Origin: Rhabdophis nuchalis
Taxonomy: Eukaryota > Chordata > Lepidosauria > Squamata > Natricidae
DNA length: 64,000 nt
Assembly (NCBI GenBank): GCA_039707465.1
Contig: CM077643.1
Location: 381,037,919 to 381,101,918 of the forward strand
Reading direction: 5' to 3'
Positions 33,150 to 45,239 of this stretch are shown piece by piece. Position 1 is the stretch's first letter. Each line of letters begins with the position of its first letter. The notes below the pieces were generated by a model that saw nothing but the letters and a program-made list of their open reading frames with translations, was not told the origin of the DNA and did no database searches. The position numbers were made by a program, and so were the translations under genes.

Positions 33150-33770
33150 AGCGACTTCCAGCAGTCTCATAATATACCAAGTGACATAGTAAAACTGCCA
33201 GGCTCTCCATGGATCGTTGTTTGGCCTAGGAGACGGCGAAGAGAGCCGAGGCAGAAGCGGGGATGCAGAGCAGGTTTGCTAGTTCGATTACGGAAGCAGC
33301 CTCACAGACCAACTTTACCAAGCATTTCCTAACCAACTCTAGATCCTTTGTCCACAAAACTGATGAACTAGAGCTATGGATGGCAGTGAATAAGCTCATT
33401 CGTGACTGCTGTGTGATGATCATCACAGAGACCTGGCTTCATCCACTTGTACCGGATGCGTCTGTGGAGCTAACTAACCGCACCACACACCGCTTTGACA
33501 GAAACAACAACTCTGATAAAAGCAAAGGTGGAGGACTGTGTATTTACACACATAATAACTGGTGTACTAACAGTAGAGTTGCTTATACACACTGTTCTGC
33601 AGACATGGAATTCTCAACTGTCATTTGTTGGCCATTTTATTTACCTAGAGAGATTTCTGTTATAGTTGTCACTGCTGTCTATATTCCACCTGATGCAAAT
33701 GTTAGACAATGCTCAAACCAATTTCATTGTAATTTTATTACAATGACAATAAAGATTATTATTATTATAT
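33150..33770 (+). mobile_element. Internally deleted LINE: endonuclease part plus 3' tail
   Basis: Encodes an endonuclease-like segment (VMIITETWLHPLVPD, KGGGLCIYTHNNWCTNS, REISVIVVTAVYIPPDANV) of a LINE distinct from the L2 copies around it. It jumps straight to a 3' end (TGTAATTTTATTACAATGAC then AATAAAG) with an ATT tail. The rest of ORF2, including RT, is missing. The left edge is uncertain. Confidence 0.7.
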
Positions 33771-34185
33771 AGAGGAAACATGAGAGAGAAAAGTTATTTT
33801 ATTTCCTTATAGTCTAGAATTAGAGATCCTGTTTTTGTTCAGGATTTGCAGTATTTTGAAGCAAAATACTAATAGCTTTCTTATAGTCTTCTATTGATCA
33901 TCTGAAGCTCTTATTGGTTTAAGGTCTTCCCTCTTTTCTGCATTCTGAAGTTAAGCATAGCAAAGCTGAAGATATAGTTCCTTCTGAATGTTTTTTTTTC
34001 CAATCATTAGTGTAGGAAGATTGGGGTTTGGAAACCTTCTCAGAAAACATATCCTAGTCATATTGATTGTAGCTGATAATTGCAGCCAGCATCCAAAATG
34101 TTTATCTTCTCCTTGGTGATCTGCTTGTCCAATAGCCCATCCAAACTGATTCAGCATAAAAGCTAAATGGAGCAAGTAGGTACAC

Positions 34186-34460
34186 AGGCTTCTGAACATG
34201 AGTAGTTAGTAGAAGAGTAATTGTTCCCACTCATTCCACAGCTCATATACCTCAAAACCTTCATTTGGTCCCTAATTGTCTTCAGGATTAGAGCAGCCCT
34301 TCATTCTCCAGTATAAGTTTTGACTCACTGAACAATTATGAGGAAGACTTGTCCTCAAGCAGCTGATAAGAGGTAATGATTTTTGAGTGAAGTAAAAGTA
34401 TATGGAGTGCATTAGTCTGAAAACAATGGGAACATTGTGCATAAGACCCCTGCCTTCTCA
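34186..34460 (+). repeat. Further copy of part of the duplicated unit
   Basis: Matches about 310-575 of copy 1 in direct orientation (CACAGGCTTCTGAACATGAG, ATTAGTCTGAAAACAATGGG), with more differences than copies 1 and 2 show from each other. It is an older copy. Confidence 0.8.
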
Positions 34461-34580
34461 GAAAAATAAGGTCTGAAAGGCAAGATGTTGCCTTGTGAAG
34501 CAAAGAAAGTGCTACAATTACTTTCTATGATTTTCTAAACGAGGCATTGCAGCATTTCTTGACAATCACATACACCATAT

Positions 34581-34824
34581 AGAGCCAAGGTGGCGCACTG
34601 CTCAGAGGTGCAGTACTGCAGGGTACTTTAGTTGACTGCTAGCTGCAGTTCAGCAGTTCAAATCTCACTGGCTCAAGGTTGTCTCAGCCTTCCATTCTTC
34701 CGAGGTGGGTAAAATGAGGACCCAGATTGTTGGGGGCAATATGTTGACTCTGTAAACTGCTTAGAGAGTAAAAGCACTATGAAGCGGTATGTAAGTGTAA
34801 GTCCTGTTGCTATTGCTATATATA
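34581..34824 (+). mobile_element. tRNA-derived SINE
   Basis: The tRNA-like head includes GGTGGCGCACTGCTCAGAGG and a B-box-like GTTCAAATCTC near 34656. The body has CCTTCCATTCTTCCGAGGTG and GTAAAATGAGGACCCAGATT, and the end has AAGCGGTATGTAAGTG then GCTATTGCTA. The same family is at 47872-48470. Confidence 0.8.
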
Positions 34825-35299
34825 TTTAAATAAGGAATTGGCTAGGTTGCCTTTGACCTTGGCAATGTAAAGGCTTTCCAAATTTACTGAATCAAAGATC
34901 AGGGCCCACTGACACAACATGGGCCATAAGAATCAACAGTCACAGTCCTGTGAAAGGAGAATCCATAATTAATGTGCATGATCACTTTATTTTCCTCAGC
35001 TCCCATTCTAAGAAGATTTAACAATTTGCAATTTCATTCCATTCTAATGAACAGCAAAAATATGTGGTCATGGGGTGTATTTCCCCCAATTACAGATAGC
35101 AGGAAGGTATTGCCCTGTTTTCAATTTCAATTTTATTCGATTTATAAACCGCACCAATCTCTGTCAAGATGGACTCTGGGCTATACTCAGTCAGCTGCGA
35201 CAACTAGGCCACACCACCCCAGTCCCCAAGGGCAAACAAAATCCTGATGCGGCCTGTGACAGAATCGAGTTTGACACCCTTGCTACAAAGAATTCAAAT

Positions 35300-36880
35300 A
35301 AATGATAATTATTGTTCAGGTCATGTCTAAAAGATTGGATGGTGTTATTATTAGAAAATACATTAATACTATGGAAACATCCCATTCTTCTTATTTTTTG
35401 CTGAAATGTTATTTCACATGAGCCAGAAAAAAACTCAAGCAGTCTATTCATTGTCCCCCTGGACTGACCCAATAATTTGTATTTTAATGTTCCCAGAGAA
35501 TTTCCAATGGAATAATAGAATGGTATAGTCATAGTGTGTGATTGGACACATAAGAAATTTGTCTTTGGTACATATGCTCTCAGTGTACATAAGAAAAATA
35601 AAATACATTCATCAAGAATAAAAAAATACAACACTTAGTGATAATCAAAGTTACGAATAAGCTATCAAATCGTACTAGGAAACAAATAAAAACTATATGC
35701 CGAACAAGTACTCCTAAAATCTCTACACTAAAATCTCTATTGGAAAAATGTAAAAAAAAAACTGTGCAAATGAATTTCAGAATTAGTATAACAAAAATTT
35801 ATTAAGTTAGGTAAATTATTTGAAAAACAGAGTAAAGGAACATTGGCTGGCGTCTTTTGTATGAAAACTTGCTCTTCTTTCATATCATATTTTAAATATA
35901 GTCAATTTAAAGTGTTAACTTTTAAGTGTAATCTCTAATTCCTTCTGGTTCTTCTACTGTCCATTCTTCAAAATCCCAACTTATCAAGATTATTTTTTAA
36001 ATCAAAACAAATCATTTTCCTATGAGAAAAATAGTTTATGTCATGGAAATTTCAGTTCCAGAGCAGTAATGAATCCCAGATATTTTATACATTCTTTAAG
36101 CTAGCAGATTTGTTTTTTCTAGATTCAGAAAACCTTGTGGTATAACATATAAGGAGCAGAAGCAATTCCTGATCTGACCAGTGTGATTTTGATCTGAAAT
36201 GTGAGTTTTTGTATAAACAATGAATAACATTATCATTCATTAGGATCTTTCAGAAACAAAAATTATTTTATTTGTTTGCTATATTGCCTTTCAGATTAGG
36301 GTCACAGTTTTCAAGTTCAATTTTTTGATACCTTACATGTGTATTAACCTTCTTTTTTTAAAAGGAGCAACACTTTGAGGCTGGTTGGGCTGAATGAGAC
36401 TGGTGACTAAATCATCCCATGAGTTTCTATAGATAAGGTTGCCTTGAACCCAAGTGTATCCAATCCTAGTCCAACATATTCTACACGGGCCCTCAAAGTT
36501 ACTTCTAGAAAGAAATAATGTTTAAATTATTATGCTTTCTTAGAAAACAAAATGCTTTTGTCCAGATTTTAGATTTCCTGCCCAAAAGTGTTCATGAGCA
36601 TTTCCACTGTAATTTTCAGTGATTTTTCACTGATATTCATTCATTCACAAATATTAATGTGTGAAATGATTTAACATAACATTGTAACAGTGAGCGGAAA
36701 TCTCAAATATGGACAAAAGACACCTAGGACTTTTCATACTGGGATTTGGTTTAATCAAAAGAAGGCAAGCTCAAATCTTTCAGAAGACAGGAATGTTATA
36801 TCATTTATTTATCAAAATTTAAGTTCTCTCTTAATCTCACAGAGAGTGGCGTATGGAACTGATGTTCATTTGAATGATAA
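35300..36880. other. AT-rich unique stretch
   Basis: No open frame with coding character and no recognisable repeat. Confidence 0.45.
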
Positions 36881-36884
36881 TTAT

Positions 36885-37414
36885 AAGAAATATAAATAAT
36901 AATTGCAACTTTTATCTCCATTACAAGGGAACTACCTCTGTTCCAGATCTTGCTGTTCAAGACTTATGGACGTTCATATTGTTCTTTTCAGTTTACTACC
37001 CTCTAGTCTACAGTGCTTCAGATCCTCCTAAAACCATGACCTCCTCATAAGTTATACTTAGCTGCTTGATACTTTAAAAAAAAATTAAAAAAGAGCCAAA
37101 GGGTTATCAGAAACAAAAGAGAGAGTGTCTCCTGGAGCCACCACTGCAAGATGAGGTACGTGGGTGGCCTTGCTGTGGGGGCCCTGAAGTAAGCCATTCT
37201 CGGTGCATGGGGCAGCTCATCTCCCCCACCTCATGGCGAGCAAACAGAAATGTGCCTCACATACGTGGAAGAAAGATAAGACATTTCCTGAAAATAATCC
37301 CGAGAGCTTATTTTGTGACGTAAAAGAAAATGACCCGGTTTTATTTTCGAGGAAACACAGAGCCATCCTACCATTAACAGCCTATTCATGCAAAACGTAC
37401 AGAAGTAGATTATA
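36885..37414 (+). repeat. Tandem duplication of about 530 bp, first member
   Basis: Starts AATTGCAACTTTTATCTCC-type sequence and repeats at 37415-37919 with many differences. Each member carries a MITE-like cassette (AAGACATTTCCTGAAAATAA ... GAAAATAAGACCC). Confidence 0.75.
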
Positions 37415-37919
37415 AGAAAGATACAACAATAATTGCAACTTTTATCTCCATTTACAAGGGAACTGCCTGTTTTCCAGATCTTACTGTTCAAGGCTTATGG
37501 GTACTCACATTATTCTTTCCAGATTATTACCCTCTGTAGTGTTTCAGATCTTTCCAAAACGTTGACCTTCTTATAAGTTATACTTAGCTGGTTGGTACTT
37601 TATTAAAAAAAAAAAAGACCTAAAAGGTTATCAGAAACAAAAGAGTGGAGCTGCAAGGTAAGGCAGGTGTAGGTGCGTGGGTGGCTTGGCTGCGGGGGAG
37701 CCCTGAGGTAAGCCGTGCTGGGCCTGTGGGGCACCTCCACTCCTCCACCTCGTGGCGAGCAAGCAGAAGTGTGCCTCCCGTACATGGAAGAAAAATAAGA
37801 CATTTCCTGAAAATAAGCCCTAATGCTAATTTTGTGGCCCAAAAGAAAATAAGACCCAGTCTTGTTTTTGGGAAATCATGGTACCATCCCACCGGCAACA
37901 GCCTAGCCATTCAAAACAT
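37415..37919 (+). repeat. Tandem duplication of about 530 bp, second member
   Basis: The second member of the tandem pair. It ends where a TA-flanked transposon begins. Confidence 0.75.
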
Positions 37920-37920
37920 A

Positions 37921-38344
37921 CCATATTTTTCAGAATAAAAGACGCACTGGAGTATAAGACACACCAAGATTTGGAAGAGGCAAATTACAAAAAAAACTTT
38001 TTGCACTCTGCAGACCTCCCAAAAACAGGCCCTTTTTCATGAAGACAGGCCCTTTAAAAAAAAAATGGCCATGCATAGCCTTTAGGAGGCTTATAGAGTG
38101 CTCCTGGTGGCTGGGGGGGGGGGGGACAAAATTGAGCAAAAAACTACTCGTTTTTCACTCATTTCTGCCCTCCCCAGCCCCCAGGAGCACTCTATAAGCC
38201 TCCTAAAGGCTATGCATGGCCATTTTGGTTAAGGGGATGGGGTTTTGGGAAACAAACAAATGCTGTATTCAGTGTATAAAATGCACCCAGATTTTCAGCC
38301 TCTTTTTTGAGGGAGAAACATGTGTATTACTATGAAAAATGCAG
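37921..38344 (+). mobile_element. TA-flanked inverted-repeat DNA element
   Basis: The left end is CCATATTTTTCAGAATAAAA and the right end is CTATGAAAAATGCAG, with TA on both sides (37919-37920, 38345-38346). The interior is a large palindrome: GGCCATGCATAGCCTTTAGG pairs with its complement near 38205, with a G run at the centre. It is the same family as 52664-54657. The superfamily is not settled; TA flanks suggest Tc1/mariner or another TA-targeting group. Confidence 0.65.
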
Positions 38345-38380
38345 TAAATATATTAAATTGCACACCACCCTCCCATGCAT

Positions 38381-38797
38381 TTATATGCGAGACCGCCTCC
38401 TGCCCCATATATCCCTCAGACCGATACGCTCCCATAGAGAGGGCCTTCTCAGGGTGCCGTCAGCTGGACAATGCCGACTGGCGACACCCAGGGGAAGAGC
38501 CTTCTCTGTGGCGGGGCCAGCCCTCTGGAAAGACTTATCCCCTGAACTACGCACCATCTCTGACCTCCGCCTCTTCCGCAAGTGTCTGAAGAGACACCTA
38601 TTCCATCTAGCCGGCCTAGCGTAACCCCCATTACTGACTCCTAGATAGTTTTAAATTTGGGTTTTTTAAATTCGGTTTTTAGCGCAGGGTCTATTAGAAT
38701 AAGTTTTTTAAAATTTTATATGTTTTATATGTGTTTTAACATCCCTGTGCGCCGCCCTGGGTCCGTTTGGAGAAGGGCGGGGTATACATTTAATAAA
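38381..38797 (+). mobile_element. L2-type LINE, 3' fragment
   Basis: Encodes the C-terminal end (YMRDRLLPHISLRPIRSHRE, AFSVAGPALWKDL, LRLFRKCLKRHLFHLAGLA) and then the 3' UTR module ending GAAGGGCGGGGTATACATTT. 5' truncated. Confidence 0.88.
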
Positions 38798-38896
38798 ATT
38801 ATATATATATACACATACACATACACATACACACATACACACATACACACATACACACATACACACATACATACATACATACATACATACATACAT
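38796..38896 (+). repeat. (ATACAC)n/(ATAC)n microsatellite
   Basis: A pure run of ATACAC then ATAC units in the tail of the L2 fragment. Confidence 0.97.
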
Positions 38897-39544
38897 AGTT
38901 TTGGTCCTATGTTTCCCAAATATAAAAAAGTGAATGGATCTCATGGACAGCAAGCAGCAAAGACATCATGGAATTATTCCAATTCCACATTAAACAGCCT
39001 TATGAATGATAATGGGAAAACATATGTACTGGCAATGCTTATTATTTCAGTAACGGAAATCATTCTAATGTGTGGTTCTTGGTGTTAAAATGGCATGGAG
39101 GAGAAAGGGACTTTCTTAAGAACTACAAAATCATGGCTAGAAATGAGGTGCTGTATGGTGCCAAGGAAAGAGACATCTTTGGAACAAACACAAACCATCT
39201 TACTATCTTCTACCTCCCATAATGGAAACAAATTAATGAAGTCATGTTCCTCATCCACAAGAGGGAAGGGAGGGACAGGAAGGGAAGTGACTTTATGGTG
39301 GTTTTAGAAGCCAAAGGGTAACAGTTGAGAACTGGTCAAATTAATTTTCTCTCCCTTTGTTTGGGTACTGTATACAAGAGAACAGTTAGGTGATTTCTAA
39401 ACACACCTGAGAGCAATTCTGGCTGCATTTAAGACTTTGAATAGAAGTACAAGTATTGTATAGACAACAATGGAAAAGAAGCAAATGAAACCACAAACAG
39501 ACCACAACCTACTTCTTGGTAAACTAGAAAAATAGCATCACCAC

Positions 39545-40085
39545 CATATGGATTTGTAACTGGTTGACAAACCGTACTCAATGAGTAGTCCTTAATGCTA
39601 CTACATCTACATGGAGGGAAGTAAGCAGTGGGGTACTACAAGGTTCCATCTTAGGCCCAGTACTCTTCAATGCCTTCAATGAGATGAGGGGGCAGAAGGG
39701 AAACTCATCAAATTTGCAGATGGCACTAAGCTGGCAGTAATAGCCAACACCTCAGAAGATAAGCTCAGGTTCCAAAATGATCATGACAGACTTGATTAAT
39801 CCAACAAAATGAAAGGTAATATGGAGAACAGCAAGGTTTTACATCCAGGCATGAAAAACCAAAGGTACAAAAACAGTAACTATGAGAGGGATCTTGGAGT
39901 CCTGGTGGATGATGACTTAAATGTGGTCTAGCAGTGTGCGACAGCAGCCAAGAAAGCTAATACAACCCTTGGTTGTATAAAAGAGAAGCACAGAATCAAA
40001 ATCATGTGAAGTATTAGTACCACTCCATAAAGCCTTAGTAAGGCCACACCTGGAATACTGCATCCAATTTTGGTCACCACGTTAC
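39545..40085 (+). pseudogene. Decayed CR1-type LINE RT relic
   Basis: Translation, with several stops, resembles CR1 reverse transcriptase: SGVLQGSILGPVLFNAF-like start, KFADGTKLAV, ERDLGVLVDDDLNV, AKKANTTLGCIK and SISTTP/LSKATPGILHPILVTT. The FADDTK-type box reads FADGTK. It is older than the neighbouring L2 copies and too broken to give a long open frame. Confidence 0.7.
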
Positions 40086-40107
40086 AATAAATTCACAACT
40101 CACAACT

Positions 40108-41096
40108 TGTGAAAGTTGCCGTAGCGGTGATGTGCCAGTGCCTGGAAGCCGTGCGGATCTGGATGGGAAGTAACGGACTCAGGCTCAACCCGACCAAGAC
40201 CGAGTGGCTGTGGTTTCCGGCTGCCCGATTCAACCAGCTCACTCCATCGCTGGCCATAGGGGGTGAACATCTTGCCCCTGTGGATGGGGCGCGCAATTTG
40301 GGTGTCCTCCTGGATGCCCGGTTGTCCATGGAAGATCAAGTGACAGCCGTGGCCAGGAGGGTGTTTTACCAGGTTCGCCTGGTTCGCCAATTGCGCCCCC
40401 TATTGGATCGGGACGCCCTTCGCACAGTCACTCATGCGCTCGTGACATCCCGACTGGACTATTGTAACTCTCTCTACATGGGGCTCCCCTTGAGGTGCAC
40501 CCGAAGGCTTCAGCTAGTCCAGAACGCAGCCGCGCGAGCAATTATGGGAACCGCCAGGTTCACCCATGTAACACCGCTCTTGCGCGAGCTGCACTGGCTA
40601 CCTGTCGTCTTTCGGGTGCGCTTCAAGGTGTTAATTATCATCTTTAAAGCGCTCCATGGCTCGGGACCTAGCTACCTGCGGGATCGGATCCTGCCTCATA
40701 CATCCTCACGGCCGATTCGCTCCCACAGAGAGGGACTTCTCCGGGTGCCGTCCACTAGACACTGTCAGCGGGCGACACCCAGGGGAAGGGCTATCTCTGT
40801 GGCGGGCCCGGCCCTCTGGAACGACCTTCCCCCCGATATTAGGACGACCACGGACCTCCGCTCCTTCCGTCTTAAATTAAAAACTCATCTTTTCTGTCTG
40901 GCCGGCCTAGGATAGTCTCTCTGTCTTTGGGGTTTTTACTGGGTAGTTTTAGTATAGTTCAGTTTTAATGGGAAATTTTAGCGCAGGTTAGGTTTAATTT
41001 GTTTTTAAGAAATGTTTGTATGTATTTATTGTTTTTATTCTACCTGTGCACCGCCCCGAGTCCCCATGGGGAGAGGGAGCGGTTTATAAGTATTAA

Positions 41097-41173
<77 letters not shown>
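40108..41173 (+). mobile_element. L2-type LINE, 5'-truncated, with (ATT)n tail
   Basis: An intact 268-codon frame covers the last part of ORF2 (VRIWMGSNGLRLNPTKTEWL ... LKTHLFCLAGLG). The 3' UTR module (CCGCCCCGAGTCCCCATGGG) and about 25 ATT units (41097-41173) follow. The tail abuts an inverted piece of the duplicated unit. Confidence 0.9.
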
Positions 41174-41174
<1 letters not shown>

Positions 41175-41645
41175 ATTGTTCAATGAGTCATAACTTATAC
41201 TAGAGAATGGGGTGAAGGGCTGTTCTAATTCTGAAGACAATTAGGGACCAAATGCAGGTTTTGAGATATTGGAGCTGTGGAATGGGTGGGAATAATGACT
41301 CTTCTCCTAACCACTCATGTTCAGAAGCTTGTGTACACATGTATACACACATTAACAAGTTTAAAGCTAAGCTTTGCATTTTGTATACATTAGGATTTTT
41401 CAAACTTGGTAACTTTAAGATCTGTGGACCAACTCTGAAGTTCACATATCTTAAAGTTGCCAAGTTTGGAAAACACTGATATAAATGCATCTTTTTTATG
41501 AATTACTTATTATATGGAAAACTAAAAGCAACATGTATTTCTAGTACAGTAAACAAAATGCCAAAGTTCCTTATTAAAAAGAAAACACAAATGAAACCTT
41601 ACTGGGATGAAGCAGGATTTCAAATGGGATACATTCAATGGGAAG
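41175..41645 (-). repeat. Inverted piece of the duplicated unit (positions 1-480)
   Basis: The reverse complement of 41175-41640 matches 18025-18490: TTATATCAGTGTTTTCCAAA and CAATGAGTCATAAC. Together with 41650-42330 it is an inverted copy of the 13.7-18.5 kb junction without the L2 insertion. Confidence 0.85.
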
Positions 41646-41649
41646 CTTT

Positions 41650-42330
41650 TTGTAGGAGCTTTTTTTTAGAAGCTTAACTGCCCATCTAGATGAACAAGAT
41701 GGATTGTGAACTGAGATGACATGACTAAATGTCTATGACTGAGTTTCTCACTCATCCAGGTCATGTTTGTCCCATGACAAGCATAAAAAAGCCAAAAGTG
41801 CTATTTCAAAAGTGTTTTGTTTTCCCTTGAAGATATTTTGCTTCTCATCCAAGGAGATTCTTCAGTTCTTAGACTTATATACTGCTTCGGAGAACTGAAG
41901 AAGCTTCTTGAATGAGAAACAAAAGGTCTTCAAGGAAGAACAAAGTCCAAGTGCCTTTTGAAAAAGCACCTTTGAGATGATATGGGCAACTTTTTATCAC
42001 AGTGAAAAGTGATGTTTATGGGTGGGTGTGTAGTGGTGATAGTGGATAATTGTTTGCCTGGAACTGCAAAATAAAAATAATACCTAATTTAGTTCCATTT
42101 TTTTTATAAGAGTTGCCAAAAAAAATAAGGCAATGAAGTTGATCCTTAGAAAACCTTACATCTAACAAATTACAAGAGCACCACCTTGTGGCTTTGTTTG
42201 CTGAGAAATCTTCAGGCTGGTTAGTCTCTGGTGTAAGTAACATTTGTCTTTAGCCAAGTAGAATTTATTATCTCAACGTTTCCTACTATATGCTCATAAT
42301 CTTCTTTAATCTTCTCATGTTTCAGAACAG
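41650..42330 (+). repeat. Piece of the duplicated unit (positions 560-1240)
   Basis: Direct match to AGAAGCTTAACTGCCCATCT and onward through AGATTACAAGAGCACCACC-like sequence. It contains the foldback element with GCTTCTCATCCAAGGAGATT and its complement. Confidence 0.82.
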
Positions 42331-42920
42331 AGAGAATCCTATACTTTAATTATGTAGGTTTGCACAGGAATTAGCTAGATCTGGTTTGCCCACATTAGTG
42401 CTGAAATGATGTACTCAATAAAGTTTTGCATTCAGAGATTGTATCGTCTCAATTGTGTTTGCTTTGGTTGGGTTTGTAAGTCGAAATGATGACAATAACT
42501 TTGAGGATGAGGAGAGAGAGCCATAGCCAAGCCGATGGTCCGATCAGAGAAATCTCAGCCCAAAGGAAGAGTGGAATTTGAGAAAGCATCTCAAACTTGA
42601 CCATCCCTATTTCTCTTTAGGATAAAGGCAAGGCAGAAGGAGGCAGATTGCACAACTCTGTTAATGTAATCCTCTAATAAAAGTAGCTTTCGTATTCACT
42701 ACTTTGGTATTTTAAGTCTGCTTTGTCTCAAAGGGTTGACAATATAACATACTATGAAAAGTCCTAAGCAACATGGGACCAGATTACTTGCCGTCATCCA
42801 TTATTACTCATCATCCATAATAACTTAGGAAGTTATTAAGGACACCAGGAAAGGACTATGTATCAAAAACCACTGACTGTCATCTGGTGGCTGCTACTGG
42901 ATGGTCTGCTCTTTAGCTTT
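42331..42920. other. Unique intergenic stretch
   Basis: No gene or repeat recognised. Confidence 0.45.
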
Positions 42921-42928
42921 GTTTACAT

Positions 42929-43050
42929 CAGAGGTTCCCAAACTTGGCAACTTTAAGACTTGTGGACTTCAACTCCCAGAATTCTCCAGCTGGAGAATTC
43001 TGGGAGTTGAAGTCCACAAGTCTTAAAGTTGCCAAGTTTGGGAACCTCTG
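42929..43050. mobile_element. Palindromic hAT MITE, 122 bp
   Basis: CAGAGGTTCCCAAACTTGGC at one end and its complement at the other; nearly the whole element is one hairpin with centre CTCCAGCTGGAG. It is flanked by the perfect 8-bp duplication GTTTACAT (42921-42928 and 43051-43058). Confidence 0.92.
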
Positions 43051-43058
43051 GTTTACAT

Positions 43059-43670
43059 AGTGGTGATTTGCCACATGATCAGAATTTTATTTTCATCTTT
43101 TTAATGAATAGTTTTATTGAATGTGTTTTTAATATATTCTTTTATTACCGTATGTATTTTTTCTTTTGCTGCCAACTGTTTCAAGAAGCTTTTACTCATG
43201 TTGCAAAGAGCAGGAAATCATGTTGCGATAGTCTCAAGACTTGGGCAATGATTTTTGTTGTAGGAGATGCACACTCACTAATCCATGTCCCTCTCCTCAA
43301 CTTTACCCTCGTCTCCTTAACCAAGTCCCCGTGAATCATCCAGAAAAGGAACTTTGTTGCAAAGAACTAGTCCTCTTGATGCCACAACATCCTGATGCCC
43401 TCTGCTGCTACTAAGTCATTTCAGGAGAAAACTTTTGCACAACTGATTAGTTGATTGTTTTGTTGCATTCATCACCACAACAACAGGAGAACATCGGAAT
43501 AGCTCTGAGGGATGAGTCCAAGGCCCATCTTAGTCAACATTTTGTTACTCCAAGTGATCAAATTTCTCCAAAGTGCTTCTGAGCAGAAGATGGAGACAAA
43601 TGGCACTCCCACTTATATTCCCTCAAAAGTGCCATTTTGAGGTCTACTACTTTCCAACAATTCGCAATAT
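43059..43670. other. Unique intergenic stretch
   Basis: Short open frames only; nothing recognisable. Confidence 0.45.
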
Positions 43671-43673
43671 TTA

Positions 43674-44622
43674 TTTATTTATTTTATTCAATTTATATCC
43701 CGCCCTTCTCCAAAAGGACCCAGGGCGACGCACAGGAATTTAAAACAACATACAAAAATAATACAAAACATATAAATTAAAAAAACTATTAAATAGCAAA
43801 ACCTGCGCTAAAACCAATTAAAACCCCCCATTTAAAAACTATCTAAGATTAGTCACAGCGGAGGCTATGTTAGGCCGGCTTGATGAAATAAGTGTGTTTT
43901 TAAACACTGGCGGAAGAGGTGGAGGTCAGTGATGGTGCCGAGTTCAGGGGGTAGGTCATTCCACAGGGTAGGGCCCGCCACAGAGAAGGCCCTTCCCCTG
44001 GGTGTCACAAGCCGGCATTGTCCGGCCGATGGCACCCAGAGAAGGCCCTCTCTGTGGGAGCGTATCGGTCTAAGGGATGTATGGGGCAGAAGATGGTCTC
44101 GCATATAACTAGGTCCCGAGCCATGGAGCGCTTTGAAGATGGTCGTCAAGACGTTGAAGCGCACCCGAAAGACCACAGGAAGCCAGTGCAGCTCGCGCAG
44201 GATCGGTGTTATGTGGGAGCATCTAGGGCCTCCCGTAATCATCCGCGCGGCTGCATTCTGCACTAACTGTAGCTTTCGAGTGCACCTCAAGGGAAGCCCC
44301 ATGTAGAGAGCATTGCAGTAGTCCAGTCGAGATGTCACGAGGGCCTGAGTGACTGTGCGAAGGGCAGCCCGGTCCAGTAAGGGGCGCAATTGGCGCATCA
44401 GGCATACCTGATGAAACGCCCCCCTGGCCACGGCCACCACATGGTCCTCCATGGACAGCCGGGAATCCAGGAGGACACCCAAATTGCGCGCCCTCTCCAC
44501 GGGGGCCGGTGTTTCGCCCCCAATGGCCAGAGTTGGAGTAATCTGGCTGAACTGGGGTGCCGGAAACCACAGCCACTGAGTCTTGGACGGGTTGAGCTTG
44601 AGTATGTCCGGTCTCACCATAT
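43674..44622 (-). mobile_element. L2-type LINE, 5'-truncated
   Basis: On the minus strand an open frame of about 250 codons covers LKLNPSKTQWLWF to LFRQCLKTHLFHQAGLT. The 3' UTR module and an ATTT tail at 43674 follow. Truncated at its 5' side near 44622. Confidence 0.9.
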
Positions 44623-44865
44623 GCTAACATGGAAGAGCAGGCCAAACCTCTTTTATTTAACCAAAAGCAGGTTATGCCGAGGAGGAAATTAAATTCACAT
44701 GGTTGATCTGTTGTAGTAATTGACTTATTGTAGCTGAATCAAAGACCAATTACCAGGTAGTTATTCTGTTTTATATACCTAGTCCTCTAAGAAAATCAGC
44801 TGGAGGAATGGAGCGTCTGAAAAAGCAAGTTTTCCTGGAAGGTGTGAACTCTATTCACACCTAGG

Positions 44866-45223
44866 CAGTGGTGGGTTTCAAATTTTTTAGAACCTACTCT
44901 GTAGGTGTGGCCTATTTTGTGGGCGTGGCTTGGCAGTCATGTGACAGGGTGGGAGTGGCCACCTTTTAAAATGTGGTGAAACTCATTTAACAACTCTTGC
45001 TTAGCAACCAAAATTTTGGACTCAATTGTGATGATAAATTCTTTCTTTCTTTCTTTTTTTCCTTTCTTCCTTCCTTTCCTTTCCTTTCCTTCCTGTTGGA
45101 TCACTGACAGCGGCGGGCCATATTTACTTGCAGGTACGCCAGTGGAACCCCCTCTCACCGGTTCTCTAAATTTCACCAACCGGCTCTCGCAAGTAGGTGC
45201 GAACCTGCAGAAACCCATCACTG
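44866..45223 (+). mobile_element. hAT-type MITE, complete (GTGGTGGGTTTC family)
   Basis: The ends are CAGTGGTGGGTTTC and GAAACCCATCACTG. The flanks are the perfect octamer CACCTAGG (44858-44865 and 45224-45231). It contains GGGCGTGGCTTGGCAGTCAT and a short CTTT run. Related copies are at 3060-3256, 25255-25448 and 48049-48419, and nested in 20060-23157. Confidence 0.88.
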
Positions 45224-45239
45224 CACCTAGGTGATTTTT

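Noticed and set aside
32057..33189. Frames of 358 and 333 codons
   Set aside because: Both read through a CT microsatellite and GC-rich inverted arms of a hAT-type element; opposite and alternative frames are equally open.
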